Assembly (NCBI GenBank): GCA_024233785.1
Contig: JACKPD010000012.1
Coordinates: 1 to 64,000 of the forward strand
Length of the DNA stretch: 64,000 nucleotides
Reading direction: 5' to 3'
Source of the DNA: Spirochaetales bacterium
GTDB taxonomy: Bacteria > Spirochaetota > Spirochaetia > CADAEX01
Both the position numbers and the translations under genes were made by a program. Each line of letters opens with the position of its first letter. Position 1 is the stretch's first letter. The notes beneath the pieces are model-generated. The model was not told where the DNA came from. It worked only from the letters and a program-made list of their open reading frames with translations, and searched no databases. This document shows positions 43,814 to 52,818 of this stretch, in pieces.

Positions 43814-44121
43814 AATATAATATATCATTCAAAATTTAATTTCTAATCGGGATAGAATATTACAAATATGAACTAATGTGACTTAAAAATATCCTAATTA
43901 CCCGGCTGACATTTCTGGATCCAGCCGGGGTGTGGAGACGGGGATACATTAAGGTTCTTTCAGTATGTCTATGGTAACCACCTGTATTATTACTTCTCCT
44001 GTCCCTCCGGTAATCCTTCATTATAAGGAAATTACTCCGCTTTTTTTTATTCTTGACATCTTACTAATGTGTGCTAAAATATTATTGTAATACAATCTAA
44101 CAGAGTAAAAAGGAGAAATTA
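43814..44121. other. 308-base intergenic region
   Basis: I see no gene here. It holds a CCCGGCTG / CAGCCGGG hairpin (43901-43929, 13-base loop, no U tract) that may end the GNAT transcript, and, at its right end, the promoter and operator listed next. Confidence 0.6.
44053..44095 (+). promoter_or_regulatory. promoter plus GntR-type operator before the first Liv-type binding protein (site B)
   Basis: TTGACA (44053-44058), a 16-base spacer, TAAAAT (44075-44080), and four bases later TTGT-AAT-ACAA (44085-44095) flanked by A and T. The promoter-operator spacing equals that at 49279 and 53942. Confidence 0.8.
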
Positions 44122-45384
44122 ATGAGGAGACATGTAAGATTTTTATCTCTTCTTCTAACAGTTATACTGTTGTTTTCAGCAGTTTTTAATCTTTCTGCCG
44201 GCGGAAAAAAAGAAGCTGAAAAACCTACAGAATTTAAAATGGGATTTATGACTTCACTCAGCGGTACTTTCGCTGCTGTAGGTGAGACCCAGAAAATGGG
44301 AACACTGCTTGCTGCAGAAGAGATAAACGCAAAAGGCGGCCTTAACATGCCGTGGGGAAAGGTTAAAATCACAACAAGTGTAAAAGATGATGAAGCAAAA
44401 CTTGATGTGGGCGTAAGAAGATTCAGAGAGCTCACCGGTGAAGGAATCAATGCGCTGACCGGAACTGTATGGAACCCTATGTCTGCAGCCATTAACGAAG
44501 AGACAAAAATTGCGCCTCTTCCGTATCTTGCAGGTAATGTACCTGCTCTTGATTCTTTCAAGAAGGGCAATCCCGCAATAGGAACATTCTCTGTCGCATT
44601 TACTCCATGGAGTATCGGCTATCTGGCAGGCGCTTCTGTTATCAAACAGATGGGCAAAAAGACAATCTTCTTTGTATCAAGAGCTGACTCGTGGGGAAGC
44701 ACAATCTATGAAGGACTGAAAGCTGCAATTGCTGAATACGGCGGTGAAGTCGTAGGTTTTGCAGAATATCCTCTCGGGAATGTTGATTTTTCAGCTGCAA
44801 TAAACAAGGCGCTTGAAGTTAAGCCTGATGTATTCATGGCATGCCAGTTCGGAGGCGATGCTATAGCAATTTTCAAACAGGCATATGACATGGGTCTTCA
44901 CAAGCAGTCAATGATGTTTAATACATGGACAACAAACGTAGTAGGGAAAGGAATTCCTCCAGCCGCGCTTAAAGAACTTTATGCTCTTAATTTCTATTAT
45001 TACAATCTTGAAGGTTTTGGTAATCCCGAACTTGAAAAGAAAGCTAAAGCATATACTGACGCACATATGAAAATGTGGAACCAGCCGCCTGATGCATACG
45101 GTACTATCTCCTACATGGCTGCAAAGATTATATTTGAAGCAGTTGAAAAAGCCGGCACATTTGATCCCGTTGAAGTATCAAAGGTAATTAAATCAACAAC
45201 TTTTGATACAGTAAAGGGAAAGATGGCATTCAGGGAGGATAATGAACTTCTCGGCGATTACATGGCTTTTATTGTCAAGGGTAAATCAAAAGAAGAAATG
45301 AAAGATGCTAATGATGTGTGGAAAGTTACGGGGTCCTTCGGAGGGCCGACGACTCTTCCGTCACTTAAATCCCTTGGTTATTAG
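44122..45384 (+). CDS. Liv-type ABC binding protein (Peripla_BP_6), first of a tandem pair
   Basis: A 420-residue secreted protein. The signal peptide ends at LSAGGKKEA; the mature domain opens FKMGFMTSLSGTFAAVGETQ and has LLAAEEINAKGG and the VPALDSFK and DSWGSTIYEGLKAA segments of the branched-chain amino acid/amide/urea binder family. The next gene encodes a close paralogue, and the matching LivGFMH components lie about 4 kb downstream. A strong terminator follows it. This family also takes carboxylates, aromatics and amides, so the ligand is open. Confidence 0.9.
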   Translation: MRRHVRFLSLLLTVILLFSAVFNLSAGGKKEAEKPTEFKMGFMTSLSGTFAAVGETQKMGTLLAAEEINAKGGLNMPWGKVKITTSVKDDEAKLDVGVRRFRELTGEGINALTGTVWNPMSAAINEETKIAPLPYLAGNVPALDSFKKGNPAIGTFSVAFTPWSIGYLAGASVIKQMGKKTIFFVSRADSWGSTIYEGLKAAIAEYGGEVVGFAEYPLGNVDFSAAINKALEVKPDVFMACQFGGDAIAIFKQAYDMGLHKQSMMFNTWTTNVVGKGIPPAALKELYALNFYYYNLEGFGNPELEKKAKAYTDAHMKMWNQPPDAYGTISYMAAKIIFEAVEKAGTFDPVEVSKVIKSTTFDTVKGKMAFREDNELLGDYMAFIVKGKSKEEMKDANDVWKVTGSFGGPTTLPSLKSLGY

Positions 45385-45422
45385 TTGCTGATTCCGGAAG
45401 ATCTAAGAATATAACCTATAAG

Positions 45423-45459
45423 CAGCATTCCGGATTATTCCGGAATGCTGTTTTTTTTT
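45423..45459 (+). terminator. strong intrinsic terminator between the two Liv-type binding-protein genes
   Basis: An 11-base-pair stem (CAGCATTCCGG / CCGGAATGCTG), a six-base loop, then a run of nine T residues. Confidence 0.92.
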
Positions 45460-45490
45460 AATCTGGGTAATAAATATTTCAGGAGGAAAT

Positions 45491-46735
45491 ATGAAGAAAA
45501 TAATTATTTTATCATTGGTTCTTGTTTTATCAGCTGCTGTTCTATTCGGCGGCGGTAAAAAAGAAGTTGAGAATCCGTCCGTGTTCAAGATCGGATTTTC
45601 ATCATCACTGAGCGGTACTTTTGCCGGGGTGGCAGAAACCCAGAAAAAATCATTTGTCCTTGCTGTTGAAGAAATAAATGCTGCTGGCGGGCTTAAGATG
45701 CCCTGGGGAAAAATTCCTGTAGAATCATTAATTGAAGATGACCAGGCAAAGCTTGATGTGGGAGTAAGAAAATTCAGGGAAATGATGGACCAAGGCATGA
45801 ATGCTCTTACCGGAGGAATCTGGAATCCAATGTCCGCGGCATTGAATGAAGAGACAAAAATCAGTCCTGTTATCTATGTTCCGGGATTTGTTCCCGCTAA
45901 AGACGCGTTTATGGCGGGAAATCCAGCTATCTGTTCCTATACCCCTACCTTCACGCCATGGAGTATCGGTTATATTACAGGCCAGGCTATTGCGAAGAAT
46001 TTAGGTAAGAAAACTATTTTTTTCCTTAAAAGAGCTGACTCATGGGGTACCGTTATTCAGGAAGGGCTTGATGCTGCGTGTAAAGAATATGGAATAGAAA
46101 TAGTTGCGGTAGAGGAACTGCCTGCGGGGACTGTTGATTATTCAGCCGTAATAAATAAAGCGCTCAGGGTCAAACCTGATGTTTTTGTTACTACTATGTT
46201 CGGCGGGGACGCAATCGCTAATCTTAAACAGGCATATGATATGGGACTTTATGATGTAAGTACAATTTTTAACGTCTGGACCGCAAATATCGTCGCCAAG
46301 GGGATACCTGAGAATGCCCTTGCAGGGCATTATGCGCTTGCATGGTTTTATTATGACCTTACAGGATTTAAGGACAAAGCTGTAGCTGAAAAGGTTAAAA
46401 AATATTCGGATGCCTACATGGCAAGATGGAACGAACCGCCGGATAACATGGGAACAGCAGCATACCTTGCAGCGAAACTTATATTCGGGGCAGTCGAAGA
46501 AGCTGGAACATTTGATCCTGAAAAAGTAAGCAAAGTATTTGAAACCAGGAAAATTGACACAATAAAGGGAAGCTATATTTTCAGAAAAGACAGGCAGCCG
46601 ATTAATGATCACACGGCTTTTCTGTTAAAGGGGAAAACCCCTGGTGAAAAAAAGGATAAATGGGATTTTTTCACAGTTGTTGATTCTTACGGCGGCGAAA
46701 AAGTACTTCCGCCTCTTTCTGTAATGGGTTATTAA
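45491..46735 (+). CDS. Liv-type ABC binding protein (Peripla_BP_6), second of a tandem pair
   Basis: The 414-residue protein is a paralogue of its upstream neighbour across its whole length (FKIGFSSSLSGTFAGVAETQKK, LAVEEINAAGG, RADSWGTVIQEGLDAA, KPDVFVTTMFGGDAIANLKQAYDMGL). The signal peptide ends around VLFGGGKKEV. AGGAGG precedes the ATG. No separate strong promoter was seen between terminator and gene, so it may be expressed by read-through or from a weak one. A cupin and two dehydrogenases follow closely, suggesting a ligand related to their substrate. Confidence 0.9.
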   Translation: MKKIIILSLVLVLSAAVLFGGGKKEVENPSVFKIGFSSSLSGTFAGVAETQKKSFVLAVEEINAAGGLKMPWGKIPVESLIEDDQAKLDVGVRKFREMMDQGMNALTGGIWNPMSAALNEETKISPVIYVPGFVPAKDAFMAGNPAICSYTPTFTPWSIGYITGQAIAKNLGKKTIFFLKRADSWGTVIQEGLDAACKEYGIEIVAVEELPAGTVDYSAVINKALRVKPDVFVTTMFGGDAIANLKQAYDMGLYDVSTIFNVWTANIVAKGIPENALAGHYALAWFYYDLTGFKDKAVAEKVKKYSDAYMARWNEPPDNMGTAAYLAAKLIFGAVEEAGTFDPEKVSKVFETRKIDTIKGSYIFRKDRQPINDHTAFLLKGKTPGEKKDKWDFFTVVDSYGGEKVLPPLSVMGY

Positions 46736-46757
46736 TAATTAAATTCAATGGAGTTAA

Positions 46758-47138
46758 ATGATGGTACCAAAATATGAAGTAAAGAAAAAAATCAGCGATG
46801 TTCCATGGGAAGAGCATTTCATGGATGACGGCGGAAGCAAAATAAAATGGATCTATACAAGGGAAAAAGACGGTACCCCGATTACTGTCATGCTGATTGA
46901 ACTCAGGGAAGGCCTTTCCCTCCCTGAGCATGTGCACCGTGACCAGCCTGATCTTATCCATGTTCTGGAAGGCGAGGCTACCATGTTTATTGAAGGTGAA
47001 GGGGAATTCCCTCTTGAAGCCGGAATGGTAATAATGGTACCGCCTAATACCAGACATACCATAAAAAACATTAAAAAAACTGTTAAGCTCTATAATGTTT
47101 TTGCACCAGCTATGCCTTACATGCCTGCAAAGAAATAA
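46758..47138 (+). CDS. small cupin-domain protein
   Basis: The 126-residue single-domain cupin shows LPEHVHRDQPDLIHVLEGEATMFI (motif 1, with His-x-His and a Glu) and LEAGMVIMVPPNTRHTIKN (motif 2). It starts at the first of two adjacent ATGs, with GGAG eight bases upstream. It lies three bases from the next dehydrogenase gene. A role in binding or isomerising a sugar-acid-like metabolite is possible; nothing more specific can be read. Confidence 0.85.
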   Translation: MMVPKYEVKKKISDVPWEEHFMDDGGSKIKWIYTREKDGTPITVMLIELREGLSLPEHVHRDQPDLIHVLEGEATMFIEGEGEFPLEAGMVIMVPPNTRHTIKNIKKTVKLYNVFAPAMPYMPAKK

Positions 47139-47141
47139 CTT

Positions 47142-48170
47142 ATGAAGGCAATGCTCCTGAGGGAATATAACAATTCCCTTGTACTGGAAGATCTTGATGA
47201 TCCCTGCCCCCTTGAGGATGAAGTAATTGTAAAAGTACGCGGGGCGGGGATGTGTTATACAGACATTAAGATTGTTACGGGACAGCTTTCAAAATTTATT
47301 AAGCTGCCGCATATTCCCGGGCATGAAATTGCCGGAGAAATTGTGGAAACCGGAAAGAATGTAAAGTCTTTAAAACCGGGACAGAAAGGGGTTGTTTATT
47401 CAATAATCGGGTGCGGAGACTGTATATACTGCCGAAGCGGCAAAGAGAATTTATGCATTAATACCAGAAGGATCGGGTTTGAGGAAAACGGCGGATTTGC
47501 CGAATATGTAAAGCTTCCCGCCTATAATTTCTGCCCTTTCGAAAGCAGTATACCATTTGAAAAAATGGCCGTACTTCCGGATGCGGTCGGAACCCCTTAT
47601 CACGCGTTTAAAAAAATTGCCAATCCTGCTGCCGGTCAGTATGTACTCATTGTCGGGGCAGGAGGCCTCGGCATACATGCTGTTCAGCTTGCTAAGCAGA
47701 AAGGGGCTTTTGTTATTGTATGTGATATAAAGGATGATTCCCTTAAACTCGCTGAAAAGTACGGCGCTGATACTTGTTTCAATATAAATAATAAAAATGA
47801 TGTAGTTAAGGATATTTTTGATATTACTAAAGGTACAGGTGCTGATATAATCCTTGAAGGGGTAGGAAGTGAAGCAACATTCGCATGGTCAATTAACTGC
47901 CTTAAAAAAGGAGGAACTTTAATTGTCATGGGTTATGATCCGGTCAATAAAATCCCTGTCTCCTTTATTGATATGCATAACAATGAATGGAAAATAGCCG
48001 GAACAAAGATTACGACAAAGCAGGACCTTTTGGAGGTAATTGAGCTGGTGGATAACGGGATAATTGATCCGGTAGTCACTAAAGTAATAAGCCTTTCAGA
48101 GGTAAATGAGGGCCTTGACCTTGTCCGTAACCATAAAATACCCGGGAGAGTAAGTATTGCCAATTATTAA
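47142..48170 (+). CDS. zinc-dependent medium-chain dehydrogenase (paralogue of 52819)
   Basis: The 342-residue enzyme has catalytic zinc ligands Cys38, His61 and Glu62, structural cysteines 91, 94, 97 and 105, and the NAD motif IVGAGGLGIHA. It resembles the protein encoded at 52819 throughout (CRSGKEN, AYNFCP, MAVLPDAV, YHAFK, FxWxxxxLKKGG). It follows the cupin by three bases and precedes a dehydrogenase of the other subfamily, so a pair of successive oxidations on one substrate is plausible. Confidence 0.9.
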   Translation: MKAMLLREYNNSLVLEDLDDPCPLEDEVIVKVRGAGMCYTDIKIVTGQLSKFIKLPHIPGHEIAGEIVETGKNVKSLKPGQKGVVYSIIGCGDCIYCRSGKENLCINTRRIGFEENGGFAEYVKLPAYNFCPFESSIPFEKMAVLPDAVGTPYHAFKKIANPAAGQYVLIVGAGGLGIHAVQLAKQKGAFVIVCDIKDDSLKLAEKYGADTCFNINNKNDVVKDIFDITKGTGADIILEGVGSEATFAWSINCLKKGGTLIVMGYDPVNKIPVSFIDMHNNEWKIAGTKITTKQDLLEVIELVDNGIIDPVVTKVISLSEVNEGLDLVRNHKIPGRVSIANY

Positions 48171-48188
48171 GAATTACAGGGGAAAAAA

Positions 48189-49256
48189 ATGAATATTCCT
48201 GCGGATATGTACGCTGCTGTGGTAAAGAGCCCAAAAAAACTCCAGATAGAAAAAATACCGGTTCCTTTGCCAGGACCGGATGAAGTGCTTATTAAAGTTG
48301 AATCCTGCGCTGTATGCAGTACGGATTTAAGTCTGATCAGTACCCCTGCTCCAGGGCAGCAGGAGTTTGGCCGATTTATTCCGGGCCATGAATACTCCGG
48401 GACCATAGCCGCAAAGGGAGAATGTGTTGATGAGATAGAGATTGGCGACAGGGTAGCTGTTGAAGTTCACAAGGGATGCGGCCGCTGTGCCAACTGCAGA
48501 AAAGGATTATATACCTGCTGCCTTAACTGGGGTAACCTTAAAAGAGGGCACAGGGCAAACGGTATGACAACTTCCGGAGGATTCGCCCAGTATGCGGTTA
48601 ACCATATCAGTACTGTCTATAAAATCCCTGATTCGGTTTCATTTGATGAAGGATCACTTATTACAAATGCCGGATGCGTTTTATACGGATTTGAGATAAG
48701 CGGAGGATACTTTGTCGGTGATCAGGTAGCTGTTATCGGAGACGGCCCTCTCGGACTTATTTCGGTACAGATCGCTAAAACCCTGGGGGCAGATACTGTT
48801 TACATGATTGGACTTGATAACTACAAGATGGATATCGCAAAAGAACTTGGCGCTGATATCATAATTGATGTTAAAAAAGATGATCCGGTTAAGCTCTTAA
48901 AGACATCATTTAATCTTGGAGTAGATTTTGCCGTAGAAGCATCAGGGTCGGAAGCCGGTATAAGAACTGCGCTTAAAATTCCCAAATGGGCGGGCAAGGT
49001 GCTGCTGCTCGGGATACCGGCAGGTGAAGTCACTGCAGACCTTAAGGAATTCGCCCGCGGAAACAAATATCTCTTCACTGTCCGCGGGGAGGGACTGACC
49101 AATTGCGGAAAAGCTGTTTCCCTTCTTAAAAATAAAAAACTTTCACTTGAAAGTCTGATTACGCACAGGTTCAGGCTTGAGGATTTGAATAAAGCGCTGG
49201 AAGTGCATAATTCGGCTGAGATTAAATCAATTAAAGTAGTGGTCAACCCATCCTGA
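48189..49256 (+). CDS. zinc-dependent medium-chain dehydrogenase (paralogue 2 of three)
   Basis: The 355-residue enzyme has Cys43, His67 and Glu68 (catalytic zinc), cysteines 97, 100, 103 and 110/111 (structural zinc) and the NAD motif VIGDGPLGLIS. The subfamily marks GDRVAVEVHKGCGRC and FTVRGEG are shared with the proteins at 34638 and 54713. AGGGG lies ahead of the ATG. It ends the binding-protein/cupin/dehydrogenase gene group. Confidence 0.9.
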   Translation: MNIPADMYAAVVKSPKKLQIEKIPVPLPGPDEVLIKVESCAVCSTDLSLISTPAPGQQEFGRFIPGHEYSGTIAAKGECVDEIEIGDRVAVEVHKGCGRCANCRKGLYTCCLNWGNLKRGHRANGMTTSGGFAQYAVNHISTVYKIPDSVSFDEGSLITNAGCVLYGFEISGGYFVGDQVAVIGDGPLGLISVQIAKTLGADTVYMIGLDNYKMDIAKELGADIIIDVKKDDPVKLLKTSFNLGVDFAVEASGSEAGIRTALKIPKWAGKVLLLGIPAGEVTADLKEFARGNKYLFTVRGEGLTNCGKAVSLLKNKKLSLESLITHRFRLEDLNKALEVHNSAEIKSIKVVVNPS

Positions 49257-49278
49257 GAAAACGATGAAAATCATTTTA

Positions 49279-49321
49279 TTGACATTGTATATAACTATGC
49301 TATAATTTTACTGTAATACAG
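49279..49321 (+). promoter_or_regulatory. promoter plus GntR-type operator before livG (site C)
   Basis: TTGACA (49279-49284), a 16-base spacer, a perfect TATAAT (49301-49306), then CTGT-AAT-ACAG at 49311-49321, four bases after the -10 box and flanked by A and T. Confidence 0.82.
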
Positions 49322-49370
49322 TCTGACAAAAGAATAATGATTCCTAAATAATAAATATCTGGAGCGTTAG

Positions 49371-50132
49371 ATGAGCGAAGTGTTATTTGAAACAAAAGGT
49401 GTATCAAAAATATTCGGCCTGTTCAAGGCAGTCCACGATGTTGATTTCAGTGTCCTGGAGAATGATGCAGTCGGTATTATCGGCCCGAACGGAGCCGGTA
49501 AAACAACATTTATAAATATTCTGACAGGTGAATATTTCCCGGAAGAGGGTTCAGTTTTTTTCCGGGGTGAAGATATTACGAATCTGAAGAGTGAAAAAAG
49601 AGTTGCTAAAGGTATTATCAGAACATTTCAGCTTGTCCATGTATTTGACAGCATAACCGTCTTTGATAATATTGCGCTGTCAATCTACAGGAAAAAAGAA
49701 GGGACGGCATTCCCTCTAAATCTTTATACCACAGTATTCAGGAAAAACAGGGAAATAACTGAAAGTGCTGAAAAAGCGCTTGAGGTTTTTGATCTTATTA
49801 AAGACCGGAACCAGCTGGTTAGAAATCTATCGCTTGGAAGCCAGAAAAGGCTTGAAATTGCAATGGCATGGGCCGCAGACCCTGAGGTTTTTATTCTTGA
49901 TGAACCTTTTGCAGGTATAAGCGATCATGAAATTGACGATATTATCGGAATACTCAAAAAACTCGTGCATAAAAAAACAATAATAATTGTAGAGCATAAG
50001 CTTTCGAAGCTGACAGAAATTGTTGATACCTTGTGTGTAATGCATGAAGGAAAGATGATTGCTTCTGGTCCATGTGAGGAAACATTAAATAATCCGATTG
50101 TAAGAAAATCCTACTGGAAAATTGAAGATTGA
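49371..50132 (+). CDS. livG: Liv-type ABC importer ATPase, LivG
   Basis: The 253-residue ATPase has Walker A GPNGAGKTT, the signature LSLGSQKRLEIAMAWA (with GSQ in place of GGQ), Walker B VFILDEPFAGI and the LivG-type IIIVEHKLSKL switch. GGAG precedes the ATG. It pairs with the next ATPase. Confidence 0.93.
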   Translation: MSEVLFETKGVSKIFGLFKAVHDVDFSVLENDAVGIIGPNGAGKTTFINILTGEYFPEEGSVFFRGEDITNLKSEKRVAKGIIRTFQLVHVFDSITVFDNIALSIYRKKEGTAFPLNLYTTVFRKNREITESAEKALEVFDLIKDRNQLVRNLSLGSQKRLEIAMAWAADPEVFILDEPFAGISDHEIDDIIGILKKLVHKKTIIIVEHKLSKLTEIVDTLCVMHEGKMIASGPCEETLNNPIVRKSYWKIED

Positions 50133-50166
50133 TTTTTGATATTTATAATTATTCATGGAGTGATAG

Positions 50167-50862
50167 ATGAATCAGGGAAATAAACTTCTTAATGTTGAAA
50201 AATTGAATGTCTGTTATGGAAAACTTGCCGTAGTATTTGATGTCTCTGTCAATATTAACGCCGGAGAGGTTGTTTTTCTTGTCGGCAGAAACGGAGCCGG
50301 CAAAACAACTCTATTAAGAACAATTGCAGGATTTCTTCAGCCTGCCTCCGGAGAAATTGAATTTAATGGTAAAAATCTTAATAAAACAGGTGCATATAAA
50401 ACAGCCAGAATGGGACTTAAATATATTCATCAGGATAAACAGGTTTTCGGTGACCTGACTATAAGGGAAAATCTTGAATTAAGCAGCTATGCTACAAAGG
50501 ATTATGATTGGGACCCGGTTTTTAAAATGTTCCCGAAACTTAATACAATTATTGAAAGGAAAGCAGGAAATTTAAGCGGCGGAGAAAAACAGATGCTTCT
50601 GATAGCAATGGCGATGATAGGCAAACCAGCTCTTGTTATGCTGGATGAACCTACTGAAGGGCTTGCTCCCCATGTTATTAAGGACCTTGCTGCCATTTTT
50701 AAGGAAATAAGCAGAACTACAACGCTGTTTATTGTTGAACAGAATCTGCCTCTCATCGCTTCGATTGCTGACAGGGTTTATTGCATGAAGGAGGGAAAAG
50801 TTGTAAACGAAATTACAACAAGAGAGCAGATCAGCAGTATGCATTTTGAACAATACCTATAA
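50167..50862 (+). CDS. livF: Liv-type ABC importer ATPase, LivF
   Basis: The 231-residue ATPase has GRNGAGKTTLLRTIAG, LSGGEKQMLLIAMAMI, LVMLDEPTEGLAP and the FIVEQNLPLIASIAD switch; these are typical of LivF. TGGAG precedes the ATG. Confidence 0.94.
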   Translation: MNQGNKLLNVEKLNVCYGKLAVVFDVSVNINAGEVVFLVGRNGAGKTTLLRTIAGFLQPASGEIEFNGKNLNKTGAYKTARMGLKYIHQDKQVFGDLTIRENLELSSYATKDYDWDPVFKMFPKLNTIIERKAGNLSGGEKQMLLIAMAMIGKPALVMLDEPTEGLAPHVIKDLAAIFKEISRTTTLFIVEQNLPLIASIADRVYCMKEGKVVNEITTREQISSMHFEQYL

Positions 50863-50879
50863 TAGACACAGGAGCAGAT

Positions 50880-51869
50880 ATGAAACTTAAAAATCTGGAA
50901 TTTTTAGGACCGGTTTTTATCATCGCAGGACTATTGGTCAGCCGGTATCTATTTCCGAACAAGATAACCTTTTTTACAGAAATATCAATTTACACAATTT
51001 ATGTTATGGGCAATAACATTTTGATGGGTTACATGGGATATACTTCTTTCGGTCAGCCGTTCTACTTGAGCTGCGGCGCATATTCAGCTGCAATATATCT
51101 TGCATATATAGGCGGGAACGTGTTTGTGGCAATTTTTGTAGCCTTTTTAGTCGGTCTCCTGCTTTCTTTTATCCTCGGGCCCAGCCTTATGAGGCTTAAG
51201 GGAAGCTACTTTACGCTGATCAACGCATCTCTGTGTGCTATAGGCGTATTTATGTTTGAAAGGCTTTTAATTGATATTACAAACGGTAATGACGGACTCT
51301 GGTACAGGTCTAACATGCATAAAACACCACTTCTTGACATAAGAATGCCTCAGAATTATTTCTTTTTCATTTTAATTGTTCTACTTGCAGCTTTATATCT
51401 CTACAGAAAAATTGACAGGTCTGCTCTTGGTACAGTATTAAAAGCTGCAAGTACCAATCCCAGGAAAATGAGGTTTCTCGGATATAATGTTTTCAGAATA
51501 AGATGGATGGCTTTTACGATTTCAGTTGTGTTTTCCACAATAGCAGGAGCCCTATACTCGGTAAATTTTGGATTTGTTAATCCGAGTCTTGGAGAAAACT
51601 CACGGGCAATAGAGGTTCTGCTCGCAACTCTTATCGGCGGGATCGGTACGGTATACGGTCCTTTCTTCGGCGCACTGGGTTTTCTGGGTATGAAAGATTT
51701 TGTGAGCAGCTTTCTCTCAAGATGGGAATTTGTTGTCGGAATAATGACACTGATAGTCCTTTTTAAATTCAACAGGGGGCTCTGGGGAATGATTCAGGAT
51801 GCGGGAAGTTTTCTTGCGGATACAGGCCGGAAATTTAAAAACAACAGTGTCAAAACTGCAGAAAAATAA
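50880..51869 (+). CDS. livM: Liv-type ABC importer permease, LivM
   Basis: A 329-residue permease with about nine membrane segments, the GYMGYTSFGQPFYLSCGAY N-terminal block (corresponding to GxxGxxSLGxxAF in LivM) and the LKAASTNPRKMRFLGYNVFRIRWMAF ATPase-contact loop. It follows livF by 17 bases. Confidence 0.92.
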   Translation: MKLKNLEFLGPVFIIAGLLVSRYLFPNKITFFTEISIYTIYVMGNNILMGYMGYTSFGQPFYLSCGAYSAAIYLAYIGGNVFVAIFVAFLVGLLLSFILGPSLMRLKGSYFTLINASLCAIGVFMFERLLIDITNGNDGLWYRSNMHKTPLLDIRMPQNYFFFILIVLLAALYLYRKIDRSALGTVLKAASTNPRKMRFLGYNVFRIRWMAFTISVVFSTIAGALYSVNFGFVNPSLGENSRAIEVLLATLIGGIGTVYGPFFGALGFLGMKDFVSSFLSRWEFVVGIMTLIVLFKFNRGLWGMIQDAGSFLADTGRKFKNNSVKTAEK

Positions 51870-51886
51870 ATATTAAGAGGAATACT

Positions 51887-52762
51887 ATGGAAACCTGGTT
51901 TACAGCGGTTATATATGGTCTGAGTACAAGCGGAATATTGTTTCTTGTTTCACTTGCTTTATCAATTGGTTATGGACTTATGAGAATCGTCAATATGGAA
52001 GCTATGCTTTACTATTCATTCGGAGCATATGTAACTTATTCAATTGTTTCAATGACAGGCAGTTTCATTTTAGGTGCAATAGGAGCTACTGTTATTGGAG
52101 GTATTTTAGGGTTTGTTGTTGAAACAACACTTCTGAGAAAAGTCTACCACCGGAATATGATGTTTACAATGGTAGTTACATTCAGTGTTTTTATGATTGG
52201 CATCGGGGTTATCCAGTTTATTTACGGCCTTGATCCGAAGCCGCTTGCATCACCGACTTCCGCAATCATAAGATTCATGAATGTGCAGATTCCCCTTTAC
52301 CGGCTTATTATTATTGGATTGGCTGTGGTTGCCTATATTCTTATACAGCTGCTGATGAATAAAACAATTACCGGAAAGGCGCTCCGGGCAGGAATTGAAA
52401 ACCGCGAAAACGTTGAAGGACTCGGTGTCAATATCAACAGGATTTTCACAACCACCTTTGTAATTGCAAGCGCTTTCGCAGGTCTCGGCGGAGCGCTTAA
52501 CGCACCGCTTGTAATGGTCGGTCCCTATATGGGTTTTGACATGCTCCTGACAGCTTTTATTACCGTAATACTGGGCGGCTTAGGCAGCATAAAGGGAACA
52601 ATGGTGGCAGCGCTTATCCTTGGGCAGGTTGTCAGTGTAGGCGGAACGATCTGGGCACCTCTTGCGTTTGTAGGACCTTTCATTGTCATGTTTATAACTA
52701 TTCTAATAAGACCCACAGGTTTGTATGGTGTCAAGGGAACAGCATTCGGATTCAATGATTAG
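51887..52762 (+). CDS. livH: Liv-type ABC importer permease, LivH
   Basis: A 291-residue permease with eight or so membrane segments, the YGLMRIVNMEAMLYYSFGAY N-terminal block and the GIENRENVEGLGVNINRIF loop. It completes the LivGFMH set. The binding proteins at 44122 and 45491 are the obvious partners. AAGAGGA precedes the ATG. Confidence 0.93.
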   Translation: METWFTAVIYGLSTSGILFLVSLALSIGYGLMRIVNMEAMLYYSFGAYVTYSIVSMTGSFILGAIGATVIGGILGFVVETTLLRKVYHRNMMFTMVVTFSVFMIGIGVIQFIYGLDPKPLASPTSAIIRFMNVQIPLYRLIIIGLAVVAYILIQLLMNKTITGKALRAGIENRENVEGLGVNINRIFTTTFVIASAFAGLGGALNAPLVMVGPYMGFDMLLTAFITVILGGLGSIKGTMVAALILGQVVSVGGTIWAPLAFVGPFIVMFITILIRPTGLYGVKGTAFGFND

Positions 52763-52818
52763 ATAAACCTCTGTGGTAAAAGCAGCCGGGTAGAAAATAA
52801 AAAAACGGGAGTGAGGAA

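Noticed and set aside
43901..43929. GC-rich hairpin as a strong terminator of the GNAT gene.
   Set aside because: It has no U tract and lies almost 90 bases after the stop codon, so it is only mentioned with the intergenic region.
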